Source of the DNA: Morella rubra
Lineage: Eukaryota; Streptophyta; Magnoliopsida; Fagales; Myricaceae
Assembly (NCBI GenBank): GCA_003952965.2
Contig: CM025850.1
Span: 18,166,376-18,230,375 of the forward strand
Direction: 5' to 3'
DNA: 64,000 bases
How positions within the stretch are numbered: the first letter of the stretch is position 1; every line of letters starts with the position of its first letter. The notes beneath the pieces are model-generated. The model saw nothing but the letters and a program-made list of their open reading frames with translations, had not been told where the DNA came from and ran no database searches. Shown here in pieces: positions 35,008 to 44,397 of this stretch. The position numbers and the translations under genes are program-made.

Positions 35008-35241
35008 TTTATGATCTAACATTCTTGCCAATAGTTTATCCTCATTTTGTTCTGGATTGTAATCTCTAATAAAAAATATAGCACCATGAGCAAAAGCTCC
35101 TATCATGATGAATCCTGCATTGTATTGGTGATGCATATATAATGTAGCTTGAGTAGTATAGTCTTGGGGTATGAACGCATAAGCATGTAAAGAGTACATA
35201 TGTTGAGATATCAAGAAAGTAATAACCCTTGAAATAACTCG
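35008..35241 (-). pseudogene. psaB: Plastid psaB fragment
   Basis: The minus strand encodes about 75 residues of photosystem I P700 apoprotein A2, including [33 protein letters not shown] and LLARMLDHK. These match psaB nearly residue for residue. Homology begins around RVITFLISQ and ends at DHK, where the plastid gene continues but this sequence does not. There is no promoter, no start codon in the right place and no remainder of the gene, so it is a non-functional nuclear copy. Its orientation is opposite to the atpI and rpl23 pieces beside it. Confidence 0.93.
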
Positions 35242-35296
35242 GATGAAAAGAAAAAAGGTGTTAGGAGGATCCACTAGCCCAACCCTAGAAAATTTA

Positions 35297-35498
35297 GTGG
35301 AATCTCATCATCCATACATAATGAATTAGTGTGGTATATTCATATCATAAAATATGAATAATAAGATATAGCATTCTTATTGAGACTAAAACTTATAGGG
35401 AAGAAAATAGATTTATAAATGGAATCAAATATGCATTATTGACAACCAAAAGTATTTAATTTTTAGGTAAAAATCAATATATTTCTAATGTCGAATCA
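35297..35498 (+). pseudogene. rpl23: Plastid trnI-rpl23 spacer and rpl23 start
   Basis: The phrase TGGAATCTCATCATCCATAC and what follows are the conserved plastid spacer between trnI-CAU and rpl23. From 35419 the frame reads like ribosomal protein L23: IKYALLTTKSI, a stop, then LGKNQYISNVES. The in-frame stop and the sudden loss of homology after position 35498 mark it as a dead nuclear fragment. Confidence 0.82.
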
Positions 35499-35731
35499 AA
35501 TAAAAACTCCAATGGCTTTTGCTACTATAACCTTCCTGACAACGATTTTTCTATTTTCTTTTGATAGGCATTTCACTGAATGTAATAGAAAGGGAGAACG
35601 CATGGCTGTCATTGGCATTGAAGAAAAGAGATTGAGGCAATTTCTTGGGGCTTGACTTTCTTGAGAAGCTTTCTTATATTTCCTTTACAATTTTCAAAAA
35701 TTAATCACAAAAAACAAACGTTCATTACAAT

Positions 35732-35743
35732 TGGTATCAGAGT
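35732..35743 (+). promoter_or_regulatory. Primer-binding site (initiator tRNA-Met type)
   Basis: TGGTATCAGAGT lies 2 nt after the 5' LTR and is complementary to the 3' end of initiator tRNA-Met, the usual reverse-transcription primer of plant LTR elements. Confidence 0.8.
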
Positions 35744-35757
35744 TATTTCCTTATAGA

Positions 35758-38700
35758 AATGACAGAGGTACTTGGATAAATCAACTTCTTGAAGCCATGG
35801 CAACATTAACAAGACGACAGGAGCATGACGAGAAGTTCTTGGAGATTGCTACGGCAAAGTTGGACAACATATCCCAATAAGGTGGATCCAAATCTAGTCA
35901 AGGCTAGGGAGGGGGAGAGACTAATCAGGATAATGGTTTTTCTTCATTTTGAAGTGTGAAGCTGGACTTTTCCAGAGCCTTTGGGAAAAATCCAGAGGGT
36001 TGACTTTTTCAAGCTAATCACTATTTTCAAATATATTAAATTCCTATTCATCACAAGGTTTTGAATGCTTCTTTCTATATGGAGGGGGAGGCTTTGGTTT
36101 GATTCCAAGAGGCTGAAGAATTTGAAGCTTTTACCAATTAGGAGTCCTTCATTAAGGCCTTATTGTTGAGGTTTGGCAGCTCTCCTTATGATGACCCTAT
36201 GGAGGCAACGTAGAAGCTTAGGCAGACCTCTACTATTGCCGAGTACAAAAAGAAGTTTGAGTCCTTATCTAATAGGCTCCAAGATGTAGCAAACAAGACC
36301 CAATTGAGTTGCTTTATGGGAGGTCTTAAGGATGAGGTAAGGTACTACATTAAACTTCTAAATCCTAAAACTTTACAACAAACTTTTGGTATGGTAAAGA
36401 TTCAAGAAGAATTTGTTAACTGCAACAAGAAAACTTCAAAAAGCTTCTAGTATGCAAACAATTATGTTATAACACCTATTAAATTTACTGCTAGAGCTTT
36501 GGTTCCAGTCCATAGAATATCACCCGCATAGATGTATGATAGGAGGTATAAGAGGTTGTGCTATAATTGTGAGGAGAAGTGGCATCTAGGCCACAAGTGT
36601 AAAAGTACAAAATTGTATCTCATGAAGGCTACTGATGATGATGTAGAATGTGATGTAGAATGAATCAATCAAATTGAAGTTGCAGATCCTATAAACATGC
36701 AAGAACTGTAGTGTCAAGAAGAGGAGTTAGCACAGATTTCCCTAATTGCAATTACTGGCTCTCCTTATGCTAAAACAATAAGGCTGTGTGGAAGAATTAA
36801 AGGGGTGTAGGTGATTGTATTGGTGGATAGTGGGAGCACACATAACTTTCTTGATCCTAATCTGTTAAAGAAAAGCCAGATCAATACAAATGTTGATATT
36901 AAGGTGCAAATGTGTAGACCTTATCTCTACCGGATTTCTAGAAAACTAAAATAGAAAAGAGTACTGAGAATTTATGAAGTCAAGCTCATCAGAAAAAGTC
37001 AAAGCCCTCATTTTTCCCATGAAACTATGAAAGATAAATTTCCAATACAAATGATTGATGAGTTATTGGATGAGTTGGAAGGGGCTCTTATCTTTTTGAA
37101 GCTGGATTTAAAGTCGGGATATCATCAAATCAGGATGCATGGTCCTAATATTTCCAAGATTGCATTTAGAATGCTTGAGGGTCACTATGAATTTTTAGTG
37201 ATTTATTTTGGGTTAACAAATGCACCAGCTATGCATTTCAAGGGTTGATAAATGAAGTTTTCGGTCATTTCTTAGAAAGTTTGTGCTGGTATTTTTTTGA
37301 TAATATACTAGTATATAGTAAATCTATTGGGACCATGTTACTGGTCTAAAAGAGCTCCTGTCAACCTTTCAACAACATAAGTTAATTGCTAAGAGAAGCA
37401 AGTGTAAGTTTTGGTGCAGTAAGGTTGAGTACTTAGGCCATCTAGTGTCTAAGGAGGGGGTAAAAGCTGATCCTTCTAAGTTAGAATCAATGCTTAATTG
37501 GTCTTTTTTAGAGACTGTTAGGTCATTGATGGGTTTCTTGGGCTTGATTGGTTATTATAGAAAGTTTGTCCGCAATTATAAGTAAATTGATGCTCCTTTA
37601 ACACCTCTCCTAAAGAAGAATTACTTCCAATGAACTGTTTCTAAGCCTCCAATATTGGTTTTGCCCGATTTTTCTCTCACATTCACTATTTAGTATGATG
37701 CATTTGGATTTGGTATAGATGCTATGTTGATGCAACAAAATAGGCCTACTGCCTATTTTAATCACGAATTAAAGGGAATGGCTTTAGGTGTTCAACTTAT
37801 GAGAAGGAGTTGTTGGCACTGACTGTGGCTATAAAAAGGTGGAGACCCTATGTTTTGGGTTAGACTTTTGTTGTTGATACTGATCAACAAAGTCTGAAAT
37901 TTCTTTTAGAGTGAAAGGGTTGGTACCCCAGCTCAATAAAAGTAGATTTTGAAGCTGTTAGACTATGATTTTCATATTGAATACAAGAAAAGCAAAGAAA
38001 AATAAGCTGGCAGATGCTCTTTCAAGAAAATATGAAGATGAAACTAAGGAGGTAGTTTGTGTGATGATGATTTTGGGTCCTAGTTTGGAATGGGTGCAGC
38101 AATTGAAGGCCAACTATGCTATTGACGCTCATTTCCAGCATCTAATTGAGCAATTTCACAACTCTCCTGATTTGGTACCCCTTTTCTCTATGGTGATTGG
38201 TATTTTGTCAAGACAAGACAAGACAAGATCTATTTAGGGCAAAATGTTGCTCTTTAGAAAGATGTTTTGGACTATATTCACTATAGTTCAGTTGGTGGAC
38301 ACTCAGGTTATCATAAAACTCTACGAAAGGCAAGAGTGGATTTTTATTGACTTGGGATGAGGGGTGATATTAAAAATTTGGTTAAAGAATGTGTTTTGTG
38401 TAAAAGAACCAAAGTTGGTATTCATAAGCCCTTTGGGTTGCTACAGCCTTTACCCATTCCTAATCAACCTTAGACCCACATTTCTTTTGATTTTATTGAA
38501 GGGTTACCTTCCTCTAATGGGATAATACTATTTTATTGTTGTTGATTGTTGGACCAAATTTGCCTATTTTTTACCTATTTCACATCCTTATACAACCTTA
38601 AAGGTGGCTCAAATTTTTATGACACATTGTCAAATTACATGGTACTCGTCAAACTATCGTTTGTGACAGTGACTCTACTTTTACGGGAATGAATTTTCTC
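35758..38700 (+). pseudogene. Gypsy gag-pol remnant, first part (gag to integrase core)
   Basis: Decayed polyprotein. Gag homology is clear from about 36170, with AEYKKKFESLSNRLQDV and TQLSCFMGGLKDEVR. A CCHC zinc knuckle (CYNCEEKWHLGHKC) lies at 36559-36600. The protease active-site motif DSGSTHNF starts at 36826. Reverse transcriptase shows [12 protein letters not shown] near 37102 and FGLTNAPA near 37209. Its catalytic box is altered to FFDN (near 37290) where YxDD is expected, so polymerase activity is lost. RNase H ends with KLADALSRK near 38003-38029. The integrase zinc region reads HYSSVGGHSGYHKT..CVLCKRTK (38279-38411), and the core begins DFIEGLPSSNG. The frame is cut near 38700 by the inserted TIR element. 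Numerous stops occur throughout. Confidence 0.85.
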
Positions 38701-38707
38701 TGAATGA

Positions 38708-38770
38708 GGGAATTTCGAAGATATCAAAATGCACAGTCAAAAGTTTAACACTCTAATCTAACGGTCCTAA
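38708..38770 (+). repeat. Left terminal inverted repeat of the PPR-carrying element
   Basis: It matches the reverse complement of 48190-48252 over about 62 bp with scattered substitutions. The outermost shared sequence is GAGGGAATTTCGAAGATATC. Confidence 0.75.
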
Positions 38771-38989
38771 TTCATTTGCCTCATTTAATGAGTAATATGG
38801 CTTGGCGTCTCAATCATCCCAAAATTCATTTTTCCCGTGAGAGCTGAAGTTCCTCTTCTTCCCCACCCTTCCTCCCCAATTTTTGTAGCAACGACTCGCA
38901 CCGAATTCAATGGACCTCGCTCCTTTCCTCGTTGGACCTTGTCGGAATTCCTTACTCCCCAATTTTTTTCTCACAGAAGCCCAAAACAG

Positions 38990-39369
38990 CATGGTTTGTT
39001 TCTGTTTCTTTTTGCATTATTCAAATTCTTGGAGTCTGAGGGGGGGGGGGGTTTAAGTTGGGTTTGAGCACGTATGATGCATTGGTAAGTGGCTGCATAG
39101 GTTTGAGGTCTATTAGAGGGGTGAAAAGGGTGTGTAGTTTTATGATTAGTAATGGGTCTGAATGGGATTTGTAATTGAAGAATAGGATGCTGCTTATGCA
39201 TGTGAAGTGCAGGATGATGATGGATGCAGGTAAGTTGTTTAAAGAAATGCCAGAGAGGAACTTAGTTTCTTGGAATACGATAATTGGTGGGCTAATGGAC
39301 TTTGGAAATTATCTCGAGGCATTCCGGCTATTTTTTCTTATGTGGGAGGATCTTTTCAAGATGTGTTGA
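38990..39369 (+). pseudogene. Captured PPR protein fragment
   Basis: The plus strand encodes a segment of an organelle-type pentatricopeptide repeat protein. From about 39030 the frames give GLSTYDALVSGCIGLRSIRG, VKRVCSFMISNGSEWDL, a stop at 39172-39174, then KNRMLLMHVKCRMMMDAGKLF and KEMPERNLVSWNTIIGG (39175-39297). It stops within a LFFLMWEDL stretch. Order and spacing match the N-terminal repeats of the Arabidopsis At5g50390-like (DYW-class) RNA-processing factors. A 12-base G run (39040-39051) causes a frameshift against the upstream segment, and the downstream repeats are absent. It is a non-functional captured piece inside the TIR element. The frame from 38837 may be its diverged N-terminus. 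Confidence 0.75.
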
Positions 39370-39370
39370 T

Positions 39371-40043
39371 TTAAAATTCAATTGGAATTCGGAGCTTTTC
39401 TTTTCTTTTGTTACCTTCTTCCCTTTTTTTCCCTCTATATTTTTTATTGCTACTTTTCAAATTGCACTCACCAGATAGTGTTTTGTCTTCTTTAACATTG
39501 TTGAAGTGACCAACCTGATTCAAGGCTCTTTGCATCTCTTTCTTTCTTTTGTAGTCACGTATAAACTGCAAAGGCATTAGGAGATAGTATCTTTGCAACT
39601 CTACACAGTTGTAGAGGATGAGCAAAAGTTTTGATGCTGACAAACAAAAAGGAATGCGCGATGTGCTTTTATGATTTACACTTCTCTGCACCAGGTTGCC
39701 ACTGTAATCCAAAATAAATTTCATGTCTGAATCATGCAAAGCAGCTATGTTCTTGCTCTTGGAGTGAGAAATATTTCCTCTTCTGTTATGAAATGAATGA
39801 GTTAGATGTTCTTCTTGAAGCTCTGGAAGGAAAACTAAGTGTAGTCAACAAATGGGCTAAAGAGGATCTAGGACTTTCTCTGCACTCTATCTCCAAAAAA
39901 TAGTCCAGGGCCTGTTGCTGGTCTAACCTCTAGTACACAAGAATAATCCCAAGATAAGGGGAAAAACAATGTTTTTGGTAGAAATTTTCATCCGAAAGCA
40001 CAAGCGTGTCAAGTTCCTCATATTCTGAAGAGGACCCCTTGGA
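39371..40043. other. Unidentified interior of the TIR element
   Basis: A minus-strand frame of 122 codons (39371-39739) and plus-strand text such as [14 protein letters not shown] (about 39842-39883) look moderately coding-like, but I recognise no family. They may be further captured host sequence. The segment ends at the target site of the nested LTR retrotransposon. Confidence 0.35.
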
Positions 40044-40048
40044 TATTG

Positions 40049-42871
40049 TGTCATACCCCGAGCTTTTGTTTAGCATAACATAATTTTTCTGTGAATTTTA
40101 GTTTGGGTTTAGTATCGCATTAGAGGGTAATTAGTGACTTAGTGAGATTAATTAATACTTGATGTATTAATTTCAAAACCTTGATTAGGACCTGATTAAG
40201 TGAGAATTGGAATTCGCAAGTTACTGAATTTTTATTTAGGATGTTGAGTACGTATTGAGTTAATTTAATTTTTTAAGCTAGTAGGACGGGTTGTCATGAA
40301 AACTGAACCACATGATTTTTATTCTACTAATATGTTGGGAGTTTATACATGAGTTTATGGTTCAAATTTGGAGACTTTTTATTTTTCGGAAGCAAGTAGG
40401 ACGTTTTATGTAAACAAGTAGGATGTCTAGTGATCATCGTTGGATTATTGATGGAAATTAGCGAAACTTAGCAATTAAGTAAAGAAATTTCGGCAACCCT
40501 AGAGAGTAACACATATTAAGGCTAGGAAGCACAATGAATCAAGACTAAAAGCACAATGAATCAAGGCTAGAAAGCACGATGAATCAAGGCTAGAAAGCAC
40601 GACGATAAAGGCTAGAATCTAGGAAGCTCAAGATGTCGACAACCATTGACCTAGGCGATGACTCGCCATAGCTACTATGCAAATTTCGGCCATAGGTGTG
40701 CTTTGCAGCTGCTTTAGGTTGCTGGGTGTTAACGTGTGGTCAACATAGCCTTTTGACTCACCAATGCTAGCCAGGATAGGTCCGGTACGTGTCACTTTGT
40801 GACAGTCCGTGTTTTCCTATAAATAGAGGTGAGATCCGGCCATTACACCATTCCATCCGAAAATTATGAGTTTAAGCTTGAGATCAAGAGTGAAGTGAAG
40901 TGGAAGAAAGAGGAGGAAAAAGTCTAGTCTAGATTAGTGAAGATTCGGCTACATTAGAGGTAAAGTTTAGTTGGTTATCTTTGATTTCGATTCAAAACTT
41001 TTCATGAGAATTTTGTGAATCTCTTGTCTTTTAAAACTACTCTAGCATCTATTAATGTTGTTCGTGTTTTTCGTGTTCTTGACGAAGAACAAGCTCATCT
41101 TTTCAAGGTGTTTTTCAACTTTGATCCGTTTCTTTTCAAAAAAATTTCGAAATTTTGTTTTTCAAAGACTGAACATATTCTTTGTGTTTTCAAAACTCCT
41201 TGTCTTTGATTATGTCAAAATTAGTTTTTGGGAAAAAATCATTATTCGCTCCATAAGTTTGCGTCAATTGCATTTCCCGCCCCCTAACTTTAAAAACTGC
41301 GATTTACATCTTATAAGTATGAAACATTTGCAATGTTCGTCCACAGTCAAAATTTCCATTATAATTGACGGAATTCGGCATTAAAATGACCAAAACAACC
41401 CTCCAAAACAAAATTACTAAAAATATTAAAAAATTCATTAAAAATAAAAAAATGATATTAAAAAAAGGTAATATTTTAAATAAAACTATTGAAATTCTAT
41501 TTCAATAATCTATATATATTTTTAATTTATTTCTCCAATATTTATTTATTTTTTGAAAATTATCTTTGAGGGCATTTCAATCATTTTAATGCTGAATTCT
41601 GTCAAGTTTAACGGAAATGTTGACTGTGGACGAACATTGCAAATGTTTCATACTTAGAGGACATAAATCGCAGTTTTAAAAGTTAAAGGGTCGTAAATGC
41701 AATTGACGCATACTTATAAGGCGAACAATGACTTTTTTCCCTTAGTTTGTCTACGTGGTGGTTAAGCCGATTTTTAAAACGAGAAATCAAGGTGTTTTTT
41801 TTCTTCACAACACTTTCTTTTGAATAATTTTGATAATATTTTTACGATTTTCAAGAGAAAGGATTAAGGTGTTGCATATCATGTATGATATGTATGGGCG
41901 TTGACATGAGACATACATACTTAACTTGTCATTTAGAAAGGTATGGTTGAGGTTCAAGTATGGTCAAGGTGTAGCATATCATGAATGATATATAGGCGCT
42001 GACATGAGACATGCATACTTAATGTGTACTATGAAAACGTGACAATACTATGCACAGGAGGATGTGTATCACTTGTTGTGGCATACTAGCCGCTCCGTCG
42101 TCAGTGAAAAGATCCTTTGTTAGAATATTTCACTCTAGGAGTGAGATCGTATTGTACTCTAGGAGTATTGCTACAAAGATATGGAGGTTACATATATCAC
42201 TCTAGCCCAGTGATTCACTCTGTGAGTGAGAGGAATGGTGGTTGAAAATTGAAAAGATCATTATTACAAAATTGAATCTTTTCCTTTTTTTTCACCTTTT
42301 GTTATTGCATTGATGAACAAGTTTCTTCAATGTCTTTCTTTTTCATGCTATCTGCTATCTGTTTTACTAACCACTGGCTTTACTGAGTCATTTGGACTCA
42401 CCGTTGTTTGTTAAATACTTTGAACAGATGTCTGAAGTATTCTTAGGAGAATTCACGAAGGCTATAAGACATGGTCAGATTATTTTGCAGTTTACATTCC
42501 GTGTTTGGGTTACCAGAGACTTAAGATGTGTTGATTGAAGGCTGGGGTCTTCAGTGGATAACCCTGAACTCTGATGACTTTGTCAACCTATCAGATATAA
42601 GTGACTCTTAAGATGAGAACTAGCGTTCTCTAGTTTATTCTGTCATAGTTAGTCTTCTGCTGTAGTTTTTTTCATGTACTTTTTGTTGTATGTACATTAA
42701 ACGAAGTTGGTTCTCTTTTGTTGTACTATAGTACGAATAAAAGGTTATGATTGTGTTTTACTTAGTATCTTGTTGCTTTAACAATCCTCCCAATGGTCGT
42801 AACCTCAGTTTAATAGCAGCATCCATTACAATAAGACAATGCTTGAGGTCTTCACGGTCTGGGCTATTACA
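40049..42871 (+). repeat. 5' LTR of the nested retrotransposon
   Basis: It starts TGTCATACCCCGAG and ends CTATTACA, directly before AGATGGTATCAAAGC. It is about 2.3 kb once the 512-bp MITE at 41230-41741 is subtracted. Tandem-like phrases recur around 40531-40610 (AATCAAGGCTAGAAAGCACGA repeated three to four times). Confidence 0.85.
41230..41741. mobile_element. 512-bp MITE with long inverted arms and 9-bp target duplication
   Basis: The left arm begins GGGAAAAAATCATTATTCG and the right arm ends CGAACAATGACTTTTTTCCC; pairing extends inward for well over 100 bp. The flanks are TTAGTTTTT (41221-41229) and TTAGTTTGT (41742-41750), a 9-bp duplication with one change. The other LTR copies in this window (near 44520) lack the insert and keep the intact site. 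A 9-bp duplication fits a Mutator-type MITE. The centre is AT-rich and non-coding. Confidence 0.85.
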
Positions 42872-42873
42872 GA

Positions 42874-42885
42874 TGGTATCAAAGC
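42874..42885 (+). promoter_or_regulatory. Primer-binding site of the nested retrotransposon
   Basis: TGGTATCAAAGC is complementary to the initiator tRNA-Met 3' end with one change and lies 2 nt after the 5' LTR. Confidence 0.8.
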
Positions 42886-43029
42886 TGAGGTTTAGGAAAG
42901 TAAGGATAGTTAGCAAAACCTAAGGAAAATGAGGGTGCTAAGAAAAGCACAGTCTCATAAGTAGGAGTAGTATGATATTGTATATTGTCTTGTGATGATT
43001 TTGAATGCTATAACCTACCCTTATATTTC

Positions 43030-44397
43030 AGGAGATAATGGTAGTAGAAGGAATAGAGAGAGAGGAGGGGAGAATGTTCATGGAGGCAGTTCATTTGATA
43101 AGTTTGCCAAGCACCATCCCTCTAGTTATGAAGGAGGCACATAACCGTTAGTGGCTGAGAATTGGCTTTTGAATATAGAAGAGCTAACGTAGGTGTTAGA
43201 GTGTACTAATGATCAAATGATACGATTTGCCACGTATAAACTAAAAGGAGAAGCCAAAAGGTGGTGGCAAGCCAAGAAGGAAACTCTTGGAGATTGATTG
43301 GACTTGGGAGCAATTTAAGAAAGAATTTCTAGATCGATATTTTCCTAGAATGATCAGAGAAGCCAAAGCCCAGGAATTTACTACCTTAAGTCAGAGAACA
43401 AGGTCACTAGTTGAGTATGCTACTAAGTTCATAGAATTATCTTGAATTGCTTTATATTTGATTCCTGATGAGGCTAAGAAATATCGTAAGTTTGAGAGAG
43501 GATTGCAGTCTTGTATTAAGGATAAAGTCTGTTGCCATAAGTTTTAGAATTTTTAGCAACTAGTTGATAGAGCCGATTGTGGAACGTACTTTACAGGAGA
43601 GTGCTATTCTTAATGAATAGAGTAAGAAACAATCTTTCCAAGAAAATCAATCCCAAGGACAATCATCAAGAAAGAGAGGAGGCAATTTTGGAAATAAAGG
43701 CAATGGACAAGGAGATAGAAGAAATAATCCTAGTGGATAACTTGTTTTTCTTGTGGAAAGTTAGGCCATTTTGCTCGAAATTGTATAGTGAAGCAAGGAC
43801 TCCCTCAGAATGTACGTAGTAATCAAGTTACTAACCCTGGTATTAATCAAAGAGGAAATCCTAGAAATCAACAGAGGGAAACTAAACCAGCAAGAGTGTT
43901 TGCTTTAAATATGGAAGAAGCTGAGCAAGATGAGAGTGTGGTGACAGGTACTTTTTGACTTAGATTGTTGGTAGAACCTTTATTTGTTAGACTTGATGTG
44001 GTAACTCCTTCGGGGATAACAAGTATGTGTACAAAGAAGATCAAGAAGTTTCCAATGAAAATAGAGGGACGGATATTAGCTATAGATTTGACAATCTTGG
44101 ATATGGCAACTTTGATGTGATTCTTGGCTTAGATTGGTTATCTGGTTATCATGTACATTAGATTGTCATGCAAAGGAATTAAGTTTACTGGTGCCTAGAC
44201 AAAAGAGAATTCAGTTCAGAAATGACAAAAAAGTGAATTCCATAAATGGCAAGGAATTGCCTCAGGTATGATTAATATCTGCATTGAAAGCTTGGAAAAG
44301 TGAGGTTAATGGAGCTCAGGCTTGTCTAGTCTCAATTGCTAGAATTTAGGAGGAAGAAAAGAAGTTAGAATCCATACTAGTGGTCTGTGAGTACTAA
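43030..44397 (+). pseudogene. Gag-protease remnant of the nested retrotransposon
   Basis: Gag is recognisable in shifting frames: FDKFAKHHPSSYEGG, then IRFATYKLKGEAKRWWQAKK, then EFLDRYFPRMIREAKAQEF. These match the gypsy retrotransposon Gag core. A CCHC knuckle (CFSCGKLGHFARNC) lies at 43743-43784, followed by ARVFALNMEEAEQDE, the usual link to protease. Protease-region text includes PLFVRLDVVTPSG and VILGLDWLSGYHV (near 44112), but the active-site Asp motif is lost in a gap near 43970. The frame ends with CEYQDVF-like codons at about 44387-44405, just where the RT domain should start, and passes directly into LTR sequence. Non-functional. Confidence 0.82.

Larger units (their letters stand above)
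34845..35574. other. Mosaic plastid DNA insertion (NUPT) inside the 5' LTR
   Basis: LTR homology breaks at AGGTGGTTAAAACT (ending 34844) and resumes at about 35575 with GAATGTAATAGAAAGGG. The 3' LTR runs straight across this point. The inserted 730 bp contains pieces of plastid genome from separate loci in mixed orientation: atpI (+), psaB (-) and the trnI-rpl23 spacer plus rpl23 (+). Unidentified sequence lies between and after them. Each piece carries nuclear-type decay (stops, substitutions). Confidence 0.82.
34483..35729 (+). repeat. 5' LTR of the gypsy element
   Basis: It begins TGCGTAACAATAGC, matching TGTAACAGTAGC at 51036, and ends CATTACA two bases before the primer-binding site. 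It shares with the 3' LTR the phrases TTAAAATGAATAAAA, GGAGCTGACGATTAG and TTCTTGCTTGAATGATGTTA, and the last 150 bp. It is about 730 bp longer than the native LTR because of the plastid insert at 34845-35574. Confidence 0.8.

Noticed and set aside
35002-35274. Apparent 90-codon gene on the minus strand
   Set aside because: It is a plastid psaB fragment with an accidental start codon, not a nuclear gene.
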